This document shows, piece by piece, positions 39,278 to 47,763 of a stretch of 59,376 nucleotides of DNA; the first letter of the stretch is position 1, and each line of letters starts with the position of its first letter. The translations under genes and the position numbers were made by a program. Source of the stretch: Haloquadratum walsbyi J07HQW2 (GTDB lineage: Archaea; Halobacteriota; Halobacteria; Halobacteriales; Haloferacaceae); the NCBI RefSeq assembly GCF_000415985.1, contig NZ_KE356561.1:557555-616930 (forward strand). Reading direction: 5' to 3'. The notes below the pieces were generated by a model, which searched no databases, was not told the origin of the DNA, and saw nothing but the letters and a program-made list of their open reading frames with translations.

Positions 39278-39301
39278 GATGTTGATGTTGATGTTGATGT
39301 T
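39278..39301 (+). repeat. (GATGTT)x4 hexamer repeat
   Basis: Four perfect GATGTT units in non-coding DNA just before the AbiE relic. Confidence 0.9.
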
Positions 39302-39413
39302 TATATCTATTTCCGCCAATATACCCCCGAATAAACCCGTCTTAGATGTATTTGCCACTAGTCTCAGAAAAATAGGCATACTGATACAACTACTCCATCA
39401 GATATCATTCTCC

Positions 39414-40037
39414 ATTGAGTCCCTTTTTACTGCTCAAGATATCTTTTCCCGGCTCACCGAGAAAGGCTAGCTCAACCGGCTCTTCTCGGACACGCGCCTT
39501 ATCACTCCACTCACAGCCGGCGAGGAAGCCGTGTACACAACCCACGAGTACCTCATCGCCGCCCACGTCGCCAAGCCGATGTACATCAGCTACTACAGCA
39601 CCCTCAGCCACCACGGGCTGACCGAACGGGTACCTTGGACTGTGCGCGTCGTCACGTCGACCCGAGCGCAAAGCCGAGAGATCCACGACGTTCCGCGCCG
39701 CGTCACGGCAGTCGCCGAGCGGAAATTTTTCGACTTTGAGCCGACATCGACTGAGGGCATGACCGTGCAGGTCAGCGAACTGGGAAAGACGCTGGTCGAC
39801 TGTACGGACCACCGCGAGTTCTGTAGTGGCCCTCGGGAGCTCGCGACTGCGATGCGGACTGTCGACGAACAGGGTTGCAACCGGGAGATCGTCAGCGAGT
39901 GTCTTGACCGGCTCGACAACGGCGCTGCGACCGAGCGGATTGTCTACCTCGTCGACCAGTTCGGCATTGACTTCCCTGCACACGAGAAACTTGTCGCATC
40001 GCTCACGAGCGGCTATTCCCCACTGGACCCGACGTGA
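39414..40037 (+). pseudogene. AbiEi-like antitoxin gene with in-frame stop
   Basis: The frame reads ESLFTAQDIFSRLTEKG, then TAG at 39468-39470, then LNRLFSDTRLITPLTAGEEA and VYTTHEYLIAAHVAKPMYISYYSTLSHHGL to TAA-free end at 40037 (SGYSPLDPT stop). The AHVA-PMYISYYSTLSHHGL core is the hallmark of AbiEi antitoxins of type IV toxin-antitoxin systems. The TAG stands where Trp (EKGWL) is common, and the winged-helix N-terminus is missing or scrambled. The region is clearly richer in G+C than its surroundings, pointing to transfer. The toxin relic follows 85 bases downstream. Confidence 0.7.
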
Positions 40038-40122
40038 CCCGACACCGGATCAACGACAGTACGTGTCGCCTCCGGATCAACGTCGAGCCAGCCACGCTGG
40101 AGCCGACGGAATCATAATCGCG

Positions 40123-40929
40123 ATGCTCAGTCAGGATCGGCTCCGAATCCCCGCTCGCAAACTGGGCGTTCGGCAAGGATACGCTGAAAAGAACTACGTC
40201 AATTCGTGGCTCCTCTGGGGTATTTTCACGAGCGACTGCGGCGACAACCTCCTGTTCAAAGCCGGGACTGCACTGTCCCAACTGTATCTCCCCCAATCGT
40301 GTCGGTTCTCGGAAGACCTCGATTTTGATGTTGAGAGGAGTACCGGGGGTCCAAACAAGAAATCCAAGCGGTCCTCGATACAATTGCTGACTGTTCTGGT
40401 ATCGAATTCGAGATTTGAGAGCACCCCGAATCCCAACACGACCACTATCCGACCCACTACGTCGACATCAGCATTCAGTACTGGGTCGCCCTCAACTATC
40501 CCATCCCAACACGACCAGTATCGACGTGATGGTCGACGAGCACGTCGCCTTCGATCCCGCTCAACATACTCACGCTATGAAGATGTGCCCGAATTTAATC
40601 TCCAGACGTACAGCGTCGAGGAAATCTTCGCCGAAAAGTTCCGGACGGTCTACCAGCGTGGGGTCGTCCGTGACTACTACGACCTCTATCAACTGTTCGG
40701 AGGCGAGTCAGTCATGGTCGATTTTGCCGACGCGGGACCCGCCTCCGACGCAAAGTGCAAACACGATGGGCTCACCGTTGATGTGAACGACGGACTCCTA
40801 GACGAGCAATAAGAAACGATCCATCATCAGTGGGAGACCACCCTGCTGGACCTGACCAGTGATCCACCGGTGCTCAAGATAGTCTGGGACCGATTGGAAA
40901 CAGCGGTCTCCCGGCAGAGATCGTCGTAG
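40123..40929 (+). pseudogene. AbiEii-like nucleotidyltransferase toxin, frameshifted
   Basis: ATG 40123 starts MLSQDRLRIPARKLGVRQGY and reaches the nucleotidyltransferase motif LLFKAGTALSQLYLPQSCRF followed by SEDLDFDVE, with both catalytic Asp present. A shift near 40345 puts the middle in other frames (NYPNTTSIDVMVDEHVAFDP near 40495). It returns as NLQTYSVEEIFAEKFRTVYQRG with the family Lys. A stop at 40810-40812 is followed in the same frame by ETIHHQWETTLLDLTSDPP to a TAG at 40927. At least two shifts and one stop make the toxin inactive; with the AbiEi relic it is a dead type IV system. Confidence 0.75.
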
Positions 40930-41031
40930 CTAAGGAGTGTATTTGTCAACTATGATTTCACTCCTCCACAACGATTAGACTCACACAGCTGCGAAGAATT
41001 ATGTGTGCAACTATAATCGATTTAATATCAC

Positions 41032-41112
41032 TCAATCTGGTTTATTATCCAGAGTTTCATAAGTGTCTGCACTACTGGGGCTGAAGTAATTGTAGAAGTA
41101 TTCAAATATCAT
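41032..41112 (-). CDS. Micro-ORF 1 of the MIFEYFYNYFS pair (26 residues)
   Basis: ATG 41112 to TGA 41032-41034 encodes MIFEYFYNYFSPSSADTYET LDNKPD. The first 11 residues are identical to the micro-ORF at 50414-50518, with 35 of the first 36 bases the same; sequence upstream of the ATG is also similar. It is divergent from the small membrane protein gene at 41175. No known family. Whether the conserved unit is translated or is a DNA repeat is open. Confidence 0.45.
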   Translation of the reverse strand: MIFEYFYNYFSPSSADTYETLDNKPD

Positions 41113-41174
41113 GGTTTGTTCAACAAAACCGATGCGTCACACTCACGTGTGAATCTACCCAAATTGACAGCAAC

Positions 41175-41396
41175 GTGGTTAATACGAACATCAAGACTGG
41201 CGTGGTTGGAGCCAGTATTCTCATCCTTGTCTTATCCGTCGCAAGAATCGCGAATAGCCGACTCGCCCCACAGCCGGGTGAGCGATTTTTCGCCATTTGG
41301 CGGGTTCTGCTTCAGTATGGACCGGAAATGGTCCTCATACTCTTGCTTGGCGTTGTCATAGTACTGTTACGGGACGAAGGTCCAATTTCATCGTAA
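41175..41396 (+). CDS. 73-residue membrane protein, two TM helices
   Basis: GTG 41175 start: MVNTNIKTGVVGASILILVLSV-type first helix (residues ~8-26) and a second helix MVLILLLGVVIVLLR (~51-65), linked by a basic stretch RLAPQPGERFFAIWRV. No family recognised. It is divergent from micro-ORF 1, whose start lies 62 bases away. Confidence 0.55.
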   Translation: MVNTNIKTGVVGASILILVLSVARIANSRLAPQPGERFFAIWRVLLQYGPEMVLILLLGVVIVLLRDEGPISS

Positions 41397-41583
41397 CCGT
41401 TCACACGATGCCAACATTTCCACAAGTCGTGCACAACAATTCCGTATTCGCGTTTCCAGGTTTATTTTAAGTTATTCTCACAAATTTACCGAGGACTCTC
41501 TTTTTTATCTACACAGTGCTGTTGAGGAACTTTGCGGTTAATCTCTCTCAATGATGACTCTCGACATATCACGCTTTTTTCGA

Positions 41584-41596
41584 TGTTTTTTTATGT
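41584..41596 (+). promoter_or_regulatory. TATA-like element of the GlcG-like gene
   Basis: TGTTTTTTTATGTTATT lies 25-35 bases before ATG 41620, consistent with a leaderless transcript beginning at that codon. It argues against the upstream ATGs at 41551/41554. Confidence 0.4.
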
Positions 41597-41619
41597 TATT
41601 TCTCTTCTTGTTTTCACTA

Positions 41620-42066
41620 ATGTCTGAGGAAATCCCCCTTGACACGGCAAAAGAAGTGATCGAAGCTGCCGAAGACCACGCCGAAGAAATCGGTCAGCCA
41701 ATGGTTATTACAGTCGCTAACAGCGAAGGTAACCTTATCGGTCAACATCGGATGAATGACGCGTGGCTTGCTTCTGTTTCCATCTCCCGAAACAAGGCAT
41801 ATACAGCAACGGCGTTGGACACGCCGACCCACCAACTGGCGGAGGCGAGTGAGCCCGGTAACTCTCTGTACGGTCTGCAGACCACCGACGATAACAAAAT
41901 TGTCATTTTTGGCGGGGGCTACCCCCTCAAGAAGGACGGTGAGATTGTCGGTTCGATCGGCGTCTCCGGTGGTGAAGTCAGCCAGGACCGCGAGGTTGCA
42001 GAAGCAAGTGTCGAAAAGTGGGACGAACTCGTCGCTGAAGGGAACGTCGCACCCGCGGACGACTGA
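41620..42066 (+). CDS. GlcG/HbpS (DUF336) family protein
   Basis: A 148-residue cytoplasmic protein: MSEEIPLDTAKEVIEAAEDH, AEEIGQPMVITVANSEGNLI (the V..V.D..G-type strand), MNDAWLASVSISRNKAYTAT, and GGYPLKKDGEIVGSIGVSGG near the C-terminus, all family hallmarks. GlcG/HbpS proteins bind haem or small corrinoid-like cofactors in some bacteria and accompany glycolate or diol metabolism in others; in haloarchaea the role is unknown. The open frame upstream would add a hydrophobic N-terminus (ISRFFRCFFMLFLFLFSL) resembling a signal, but the promoter-like box inside it argues for ATG 41620. Confidence 0.85.
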   Translation: MSEEIPLDTAKEVIEAAEDHAEEIGQPMVITVANSEGNLIGQHRMNDAWLASVSISRNKAYTATALDTPTHQLAEASEPGNSLYGLQTTDDNKIVIFGGGYPLKKDGEIVGSIGVSGGEVSQDREVAEASVEKWDELVAEGNVAPADD

Positions 42067-42400
42067 CAACGTCTATCTCTTGCAGTATAGCTTCTGACGG
42101 CTCCATCTATTTTCGGAGTGAGCTTTGTTTGAATCTGAGTGTGAATGACGATAATCAGTGCGCTGGGCGTCAGATAGCCAATCTAACGTGTTAGTGTTAG
42201 TTGTGTGAACACAGCGAAGACACTCGTGAGTGACCACTCCCCAGAGCTCGATGTGTAACTGAGAAAACTCGTGACCTCTGTGGAAGATAACAGATGCCTC
42301 ATGGGAGAAGGGTAGAGGCGTCCGTCACCCAATCTGGCCAAACTATGACGGTCGAGAGACGGATGTTAACTAGCATCATCGTTGGCGTAGGCAGACGCGA

Positions 42401-42438
42401 CACAAATTAAGTAATCGATAGGACACACTTAATTTGTG
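42401..42438. repeat. Perfect 11-base inverted repeat (hairpin)
   Basis: CACAAATTAAG and CTTAATTTGTG, exactly complementary, separated by 16 bases, in non-coding DNA. Candidate operator or RNA hairpin. Confidence 0.75.
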
Positions 42439-43101
42439 CTACATCCGCGAGAGTGTTCTCACACTGAGAGGCAATAGTCACCGTCGCTGTCATTGGCAGA
42501 CTGACCTGATCGTGACTGTGTCTATCTTAAGAAAAGTGAGGTTGGGCTTCCAACTCCAACTCCAATTTATTCTCCAATAAACGCACGAGAACTTTTTTCG
42601 AATGTAGCAACTACGTTAATTAGTGTATGATAATGTTTGTCAGTGTAGCATATGAACCCAGCGTGATCACGTAGCTCCTTACTCCAGAGGAACTTGCATT
42701 AATGATTAATTTAATATGACACTCAGATAATTGTTTTCGGGAGTCGGGAGAGTCGCGCCAGCTACCCCTATCCTACTGATCGCGTACCCTCCCCCGGCTC
42801 CAAGGGCTCCCGTCCCTTCAAATAGGATTGATGATGAATATCAGTTGTGTGCAACCTTCTCAAGAATCCCGTATTCGCGTTCGGGTGGTTATATAACTGT
42901 TATTGAGCACCTCAATATCGCTGTATTTCTCATGGTTCCTCACTCGAAAAGCGAGAATATGAGGAGCGCGAGCCTGTCCTCCCAGTCGGCACGACGGGCC
43001 CCGGATGTGACTATGTTCCCCATAGAGAGGTGAACTTTATATTCCATTTCTCCAAAGGTGATAATGGCGCGATATATCATATCGTGTTACGTAGCGCCGT
43101 G

Positions 43102-43161
43102 GGGTACTCCCCGGATTATTGCAAATCCTGACTCATCCAAAGTGGTTCCCCCAATAATTCG
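43102..43161 (+). repeat. Dispersed block similar to 29148-29203
   Basis: GGGTACTC..CGGA.TTATT and CTGACTCATCCAAAGT occur in the same order and spacing at both sites, in otherwise non-coding DNA. Confidence 0.5.
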
Positions 43162-43229
43162 AGAAAACTCTCACAGCGGTCGATTACACTCTCAGTACAT
43201 TAATATAATCACTCAGGTGAGATATTATC

Positions 43230-43779
43230 TCACTCACCAGTAACCGTCGTATAACGTGAGTATTCTCTGTTAATCTGGACTGTTGACATTGAGTGGTTGT
43301 GATCTACGGCGAGATTCTCAACCGGGAACTCAAACCCGTGCATCAGCGTGGTCTCACCATCGTCGTAAGTTACCTCAACAACCCCAAGTCTATCACCTCT
43401 CTCGGCTTCTGCGTCCGGTGAGTCGATAAGTATTGTCGCTGTTTCAGCGTCATCGTCAGTTCTCACTTCGGTTAACGTCGTTTTTCCATCTCCAAACATG
43501 GCGTTGAGATCAACATTTTTGCTCTTGGCTTTTTTATCAGCCGGTTGAGCCGCTTGATTTTTCCTTTAGTGTTGAAGTCATTCCTTCCAGATTTGTCACT
43601 GGTGCCAGATTGTCGGCTTCCTCTGCGTTTTGCTGGGCGGCGTGTGCTTCGTGGGACCTGAGCAGGTCACCGTCAGAAAGATTGCTAATGGTAGTTTCAG
43701 CATCGAAGGTAAAATTATCTTTATCAAGATCATCCACCATTGACTGTAGTTGCTTTAAAATGCGGAGTAGCTTGTCCAT
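43230..43779 (-). pseudogene. Acidic hypothetical protein gene with a frameshift
   Basis: The 5' frame from ATG 43779 (MDKLLRILKQLQSMVDDLDK ... VTNLEGMTSTLKEKS) ends at TGA near 43537. The next frame (QAAQPADKKAKSKNVDLNAM-FGDGKTTLTEVRTDDDAETA...) continues to GLY-GLU stop at 43230. A single-base change in the GAAAAATCAAG run near 43560 would fuse them to about 180 residues. Both halves are strongly acidic, as haloarchaeal proteins are, and the junction residues (KEKQAAQPADKKAK) form a plausible linker. The C-terminal half looks like a small beta-rich domain (LGVVEVTYDDGETTLMHGFEF). I do not recognise the family. Confidence 0.55.
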
Positions 43780-44161
43780 GTGTTGCGCTAAGCGGATACA
43801 GCCGCATATATGCGTGTGCCTCTACGAGTTCACATTGCACATAGGAGCCTGTCGTGTGTCACATGAGGTTTGTTTTCCATTTCACCAGATTGTGAGACAC
43901 TCGAAGTCTCCTCTCTTAGCTAGATATGAAGGGAGTCACTGACGACTGACGTCTCCAATTAATTCCACGACACAGAACTGGCAATGTTGTTCCGAGCGGT
44001 ATCAACGAATACCGAGACTGTCAAATTTAACAACTCGGCTGTTATCTATCTGGGCAGGTACAATGGTTGATACAGTATCATGTACACGAGTTACTACAGA
44101 ATCTAATTGCCATCATCGCCTATCCGAAACTTGATTCGTTCATATCTATTTGTGCATCTTG
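43780..44161. other. Intergenic region
   Basis: About 380 bases. CGAATACCGAGACTG near 44008 recurs at about 26620, next to the helicase relic; otherwise nothing. Confidence 0.3.
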
Positions 44162-44356
44162 ATGGCATACGTCAAATATGAGCCTGAGCCAGGCGAGACA
44201 AAAGAAGCATTAAATGAATCCGTCAAATACGACGAGAGACTTGATGCGTTCGTGATTGATGGGTCCGGATCAAACTTTGATGAAAAAATTATTCCCCGTG
44301 AGAAAGTCTATGAAATACAGATGGACAATCGTTCATCTATCGAGAGTCGAGATTGA
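44162..44356 (+). CDS. Small hypothetical protein (64 residues)
   Basis: ATG 44162: MAYVKYEPEPGETKEALNES, then VKYDERLDAFVIDGSGSNFDEKIIPREKVYEIQMDNR. Acidic and well-formed, with beta-strand pattern KYDERLDAFVID and KIIPREKVYEIQ. An upstream TTG at 44150 is open but unnecessary. No family recognised. Confidence 0.55.
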   Translation: MAYVKYEPEPGETKEALNESVKYDERLDAFVIDGSGSNFDEKIIPREKVYEIQMDNRSSIESRD

Positions 44357-45459
44357 CACCGTTCGGAATGCACCAAGCTGCTCAGAAAGGAGATACAATT
44401 TCTTGGACTGATTCTGTTTTTTGTCTCCGATTATGAGTGATGCAAACTGATCAGTATGAAAAATATCGTCGATAGCTATCAAAGAAAAATCCCAGCACTA
44501 CTGATTGGAGTGGCATAGATTATTGATAGTTCTGTTGCAAATCTTACTCGAAATGAGCCAATCTCAGACCCTGTTAGCCTAATTACAACATTTTGTATGG
44601 CAGCAACAACATATTATGTTTGTTACGTCTAAGCAACGTAGATTTGGGTGAGTAGCTTAGCGGGATAAACGACCACGGGTCGGGTGATCAGTGGAACTCT
44701 CGCTGAAATCTTTAGATATCCCTACTCCCGATATAAACTATGGATCCTTGCTTGCCGACGAGTAACTGAGGGTCCAATAATTCAGTAGATAAAGTGATGT
44801 ATTAAGACCTGTATAATTTCCCTCCAGATTATTATCGGACCGGAATTATCGATTATCACCCTCGTCATACTCATTTCCATTTCTCTCATATATCGGCTAT
44901 AAGATACTTCAGGGATTTCAGGAAGCAAGAACGTAACCTAATGATCTGGTGATCAGCGTACGATCCACTCTACATCGATACCGTTTGACCGGACATCGAT
45001 GTTATGTACTGGAACTCTGAGTTAAACTTCCTTCTGCTCATATGTTGTTTCTTACAGACAGGCAAGTTTCAACTCATAAAGATTGCTTCTACAGTTTGTA
45101 CCGTGTAGTGAATATGCTCGTTTCACCACTATCGACTATGCGTGTATTCCCATACCATCACCAGTCTATACAATATGGGTGGATTCATCGATAATAAACT
45201 CAGCAGTCATCGCTGAGTCAGGTCAGAGATATAGACTCTACCGTCAAAATTCGCAACTGAACCCTGAGAAACTGATTTACTATATCTAATGGACACATCA
45301 ATTTGTTAGTCTCTGTCAACTTTTGTTCCATCTCCGCTTGCATATAAAAAGTGTCTATGACGGCGCATATGCTCAGACGCCGATCACCATGTTGAGTCGT
45401 TCAAACACAACAATATGGAGACAGCTAGAACTGACTACACGTGCCGGAGAGCACTTTCC
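44357..45459. other. 1.1 kb AT-rich region without genes
   Basis: No gene or RNA recognised on either strand; the 68-codon frame at 45083-45289 looks random. Confidence 0.4.
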
Positions 45460-46170
45460 TCAGAAAAACCGAGAAAGAAACCCATTGCTCGACTCGTTTT
45501 CTTCGGTCGTGTCGCGTCCACCGTCCGTCGACACACTCTCTGCTTCAACGCCTGCGGTGGCTAACCGGTCGGTCGCCTGCTCAGTTGTGACAGTCTCGTG
45601 AGCGATGAACCCGAAGTTCGTGTGTGCGGCCTCGAGTGCGTCCTGCCCAGCAGCAGCGGTCGCGTCTGTCACCGTGATCACCTCGAAGCCATTCTCAACG
45701 GCATCACGGAGATGTGACTCAACACAGAGGTTTGCGCTCATTCCCGCAAGTACAAGCGTGTCAATACCTCGTTGGCGGAGTTGCGTCCCGACGTCGTTGC
45801 TCCAGAATCCCGAAAGTTGCTTGTGTGGTGAGAGCACGAATGTGTTGTCGTCCGGCGACAACTCGGGGACGAAGTCGCTCCCTTTGCCGTCGGCATCAAA
45901 CATCCGCGTGTCGAACATGATCTGGTCGATCGTGTTCAGCTTCTCCCAGCTATCAAATTCGTCGTCGGTGTACTCGTGAGGTGAGTAGACTACCGGCACA
46001 TTCCCTTCGCGAGCCGCTTCCCGGAGGGCGACGAGTTTGTTGACGACTGCGTTCTCTTCGACTGTCTCACCGACCTTGTCCCACACCACGCTGTCGGGTT
46101 TCAGGAAGTCGATCTGAGGGTCAGTGATTAAGAGTGCTGTGCTGTCAGCGTCGATTTCTACGTCTGTCAT
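45460..46170 (-). CDS. Isochorismatase-family cysteine hydrolase
   Basis: A 236-residue cytoplasmic hydrolase of the isochorismatase/nicotinamidase superfamily. ATG 46170 starts MTDVEIDADSTALLITDPQI. The catalytic triad is Asp17 (LLITDPQIDF), Lys117 (LSPHKQLSGFW) and Cys149 (AGMSANLCVESH), and the cis-peptide region precedes the Cys as usual. The C-terminal ~30 residues are an acidic low-complexity tail ending SSNGFLSRFF. Substrate cannot be fixed; relatives cleave ureas, carbamates, amides or isochorismate. The gene is divergent from an HxlR regulator at 46382, and repeated GGTAAC sites lie between them, suggesting control by that regulator. Confidence 0.88.
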   Translation of the reverse strand: MTDVEIDADSTALLITDPQIDFLKPDSVVWDKVGETVEENAVVNKLVALREAAREGNVPVVYSPHEYTDDEFDSWEKLNTIDQIMFDTRMFDADGKGSDFVPELSPDDNTFVLSPHKQLSGFWSNDVGTQLRQRGIDTLVLAGMSANLCVESHLRDAVENGFEVITVTDATAAAGQDALEAAHTNFGFIAHETVTTEQATDRLATAGVEAESVSTDGGRDTTEENESSNGFLSRFF

Positions 46171-46184
46171 TTGGGCTACCTCTA

Positions 46185-46356
46185 GTAACTTGGTACGGGA
46201 TGGTAACTTAAAAGTCCGAGCTGAGTGAGGGGAAACCCACTGAGACACCGGTGAGCAGGTAACTTGCCGGTAACCGTGACCATAGAACATGCTGAAACTA
46301 TTTGTGATAAGATTCACCCGCCGATGAACAAGGTTGTGTTTGGTAACCTTATTACC
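46185..46356. promoter_or_regulatory. Repeated GGTAAC operator-like sites between divergent genes
   Basis: AGTAACT at 46184-46190, GGTAACT at 46202-46208, GGTAACT at 46258-46264, GGTAACC at 46269-46275 and the palindrome GGTAACCTTATTACC at 46342-46356. The last overlaps a TATA-like CTTATTA some 28-34 bases before the HxlR ATG. The second abuts the TATA-like AACTTAAAAG of the hydrolase gene. They are good candidates for HxlR binding sites controlling both genes. Confidence 0.55.
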
Positions 46357-46381
46357 TCTTTAATCCGTATCATTGAGAGTA

Positions 46382-46753
46382 ATGAGCGATAGCAAGAAAC
46401 TTCCAGTATGGTGTAGCGGTAAAGAGTGGTGCCCGATTACCTCAACAGCGACACTGATCGGACGAAAATGGCATACTGTTGTCATCGATCGGTTGTTAGA
46501 GGATGGAGCGATGGGATTCAGTGAACTCCAGAGTGCTGTTGGCGAAATCTCGAGTAAAGTACTTTCTGACGTCCTCGAAGATCTAGAAGAGAAGAAACTT
46601 GTCGATCGTGATATCGTGAGTGAGAAGCCATTTCGTGTCAACTACTCTTTGACTGAGCGAGGTGCTGCTCTTCAGCCGGTTGTCGAAGAAATGAACAACT
46701 GGGGAGAAAAATATCTCAAACCGGCTGAAAATAAAAACAGTTCAGTTGCATAA
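46382..46753 (+). CDS. HxlR-family transcriptional regulator
   Basis: A 123-residue winged-helix regulator. ATG 46382: MSDSKKLPVWCSGKEWCPIT. The HxlR signature WCPIT...LIGRKWHTVVIDRLLEDG is followed by FSELQSAVGEISSKVLSDVLEDLEEKKLVDRDI (helix-turn-helix) and the wing KPFRVNYSLTERGAAL. Conserved Cys in CSGKEWC may sense thiol or aldehyde stress, as in other HxlR members. It likely represses its own gene and the divergent hydrolase by the GGTAAC sites. Confidence 0.9.
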   Translation: MSDSKKLPVWCSGKEWCPITSTATLIGRKWHTVVIDRLLEDGAMGFSELQSAVGEISSKVLSDVLEDLEEKKLVDRDIVSEKPFRVNYSLTERGAALQPVVEEMNNWGEKYLKPAENKNSSVA

Positions 46754-47140
46754 TCAAGTCCTAACTGTCGCCTGAGGTGGTCACCAAAGTAGGAGTGTTC
46801 TACGACCAGCACAAAGTCAATCTCATTGAGGTCAAGGGATTGAATTTTCGGTTGTTTAACTCGGCAAACGCGAATCTCGTTACCGTTATCGAACTTTACA
46901 CCCGACAGGGACACCGGAGATGTCCAAGAGCCCAGAGCAATCAGACACTCCCGAAGAGGCTAACGACTTCAATTTTCGGGATGCGACGTGTCGCGCTCAA
47001 GTTGTGTATTTGCCACGACTTCTGGAACCTATCGCTAACTTGGGCTTACGCCATAGTCAGTTACTATCGTCGCTATTCTGACTTTGACTGTTAGAATCAT
47101 ACTCTTTACCCCTTCCCCATATTCCCCAAGTCTACAGGCC
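46754..47140. other. Intergenic region with a weak short frame
   Basis: A 53-codon frame at 46920-47081 (MSKSPEQSDTPEEANDFNFR DATCRAQVVYLPRLLEPIAN...) begins acidic and could be a real small or truncated gene, but I recognise no family. Nothing else supported. Confidence 0.3.
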
Positions 47141-47216
47141 GAGTGCCTCGGGACCTGACCCCGAGACGGTTCACAACATCACTAGTAAGATCGCTTGTGG
47201 TAGTCGTCTTGAATTC

Positions 47217-47390
47217 TCACCGAACACCGAGAACGGAACCACAGTCCGGACATCGCCACACTGCGTGTTTATTTGTGCCAATCTGAATCCGCGGTCGGTC
47301 ATCATCGGTTGTCTCTATCTCATCAACCTCGTCCTCGCTGACCTCATCGGCATGCTCAAACGATGTTTCACAGCTCTTACATCGAACCAT
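47217..47390 (-). CDS. 57-residue double-CxxC zinc-ribbon protein
   Basis: ATG 47390 to TGA 47217-47219 encodes MVRCKSCETSFEHADEVSED, then an acidic linker DEVDEIETTDDDRPRIQIGT and HAVWRCPDCGSVLGVR. Two Cys-x2-Cys pairs make a standard zinc ribbon. Intact. Many haloarchaeal mini proteins of this kind are transcription- or stress-related. It lies inside the 47141-49052 hairpin-bounded region, upstream of and divergent from the tnpB relic. Confidence 0.65.
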   Translation of the reverse strand: MVRCKSCETSFEHADEVSEDEVDEIETTDDDRPRIQIGTNKHAVWRCPDCGSVLGVR

Positions 47391-47763
47391 AATACGTATG
47401 ATATGACGACGTGTATATTAAGCTGACGGGATGTTCATGTTATTTACTGAGATTATCTGCTGATATGTCTGGGGTTAGTGGTGACAGTGACATGATCAAA
47501 ACTACAAGATTGTATTCTCAAAAAGTATAACTTAGCTATCACCGACCTGAGGGAATTGTATCTCTGTGCTATTATAGAAAGACAAGGTGAATACACCCGC
47601 CTTACCGTGAGCAGAGAGTGTCCCGACGACTGTCGGAACCGAGTGACGAACAGCCGGGCGATGAGACCGACATGAGCGAGTCACATCCATACCATCATAG
47701 CATGACCGGATATTCTACCGACATGTTTCATCTGCAAACTCACACAACGTGTTATGTAACCTG

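Larger units (their letters stand above)
42067..43229. other. 1.2 kb non-coding region with a hairpin
   Basis: No gene supported. Contains the inverted repeat at 42401-42438 and a ~60-base block (43102-43161) similar to 29148-29203. A proline-rich frame at 42731-43033 has no family and is probably chance. Confidence 0.4.

Noticed and set aside
15977-39301. Short tandem repeats as CRISPR arrays
   Set aside because: Units are 5-6 bases without spacers.
4211-39470. Pyrrolysine or other recoding of TAG
   Set aside because: Frameshifts and truncations co-occur in the same genes and no suppressor tRNA is seen here; nonsense mutation is simpler. Kept only as a counting exercise.
39405-39983. 192-codon minus-strand frame over the AbiEi relic
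   Set aside because: GC-rich shadow frame; the plus strand has the AbiEi core.
42731-43033. 100-codon proline-rich frame
   Set aside because: No start signal, no family and no codon bias; considered chance.
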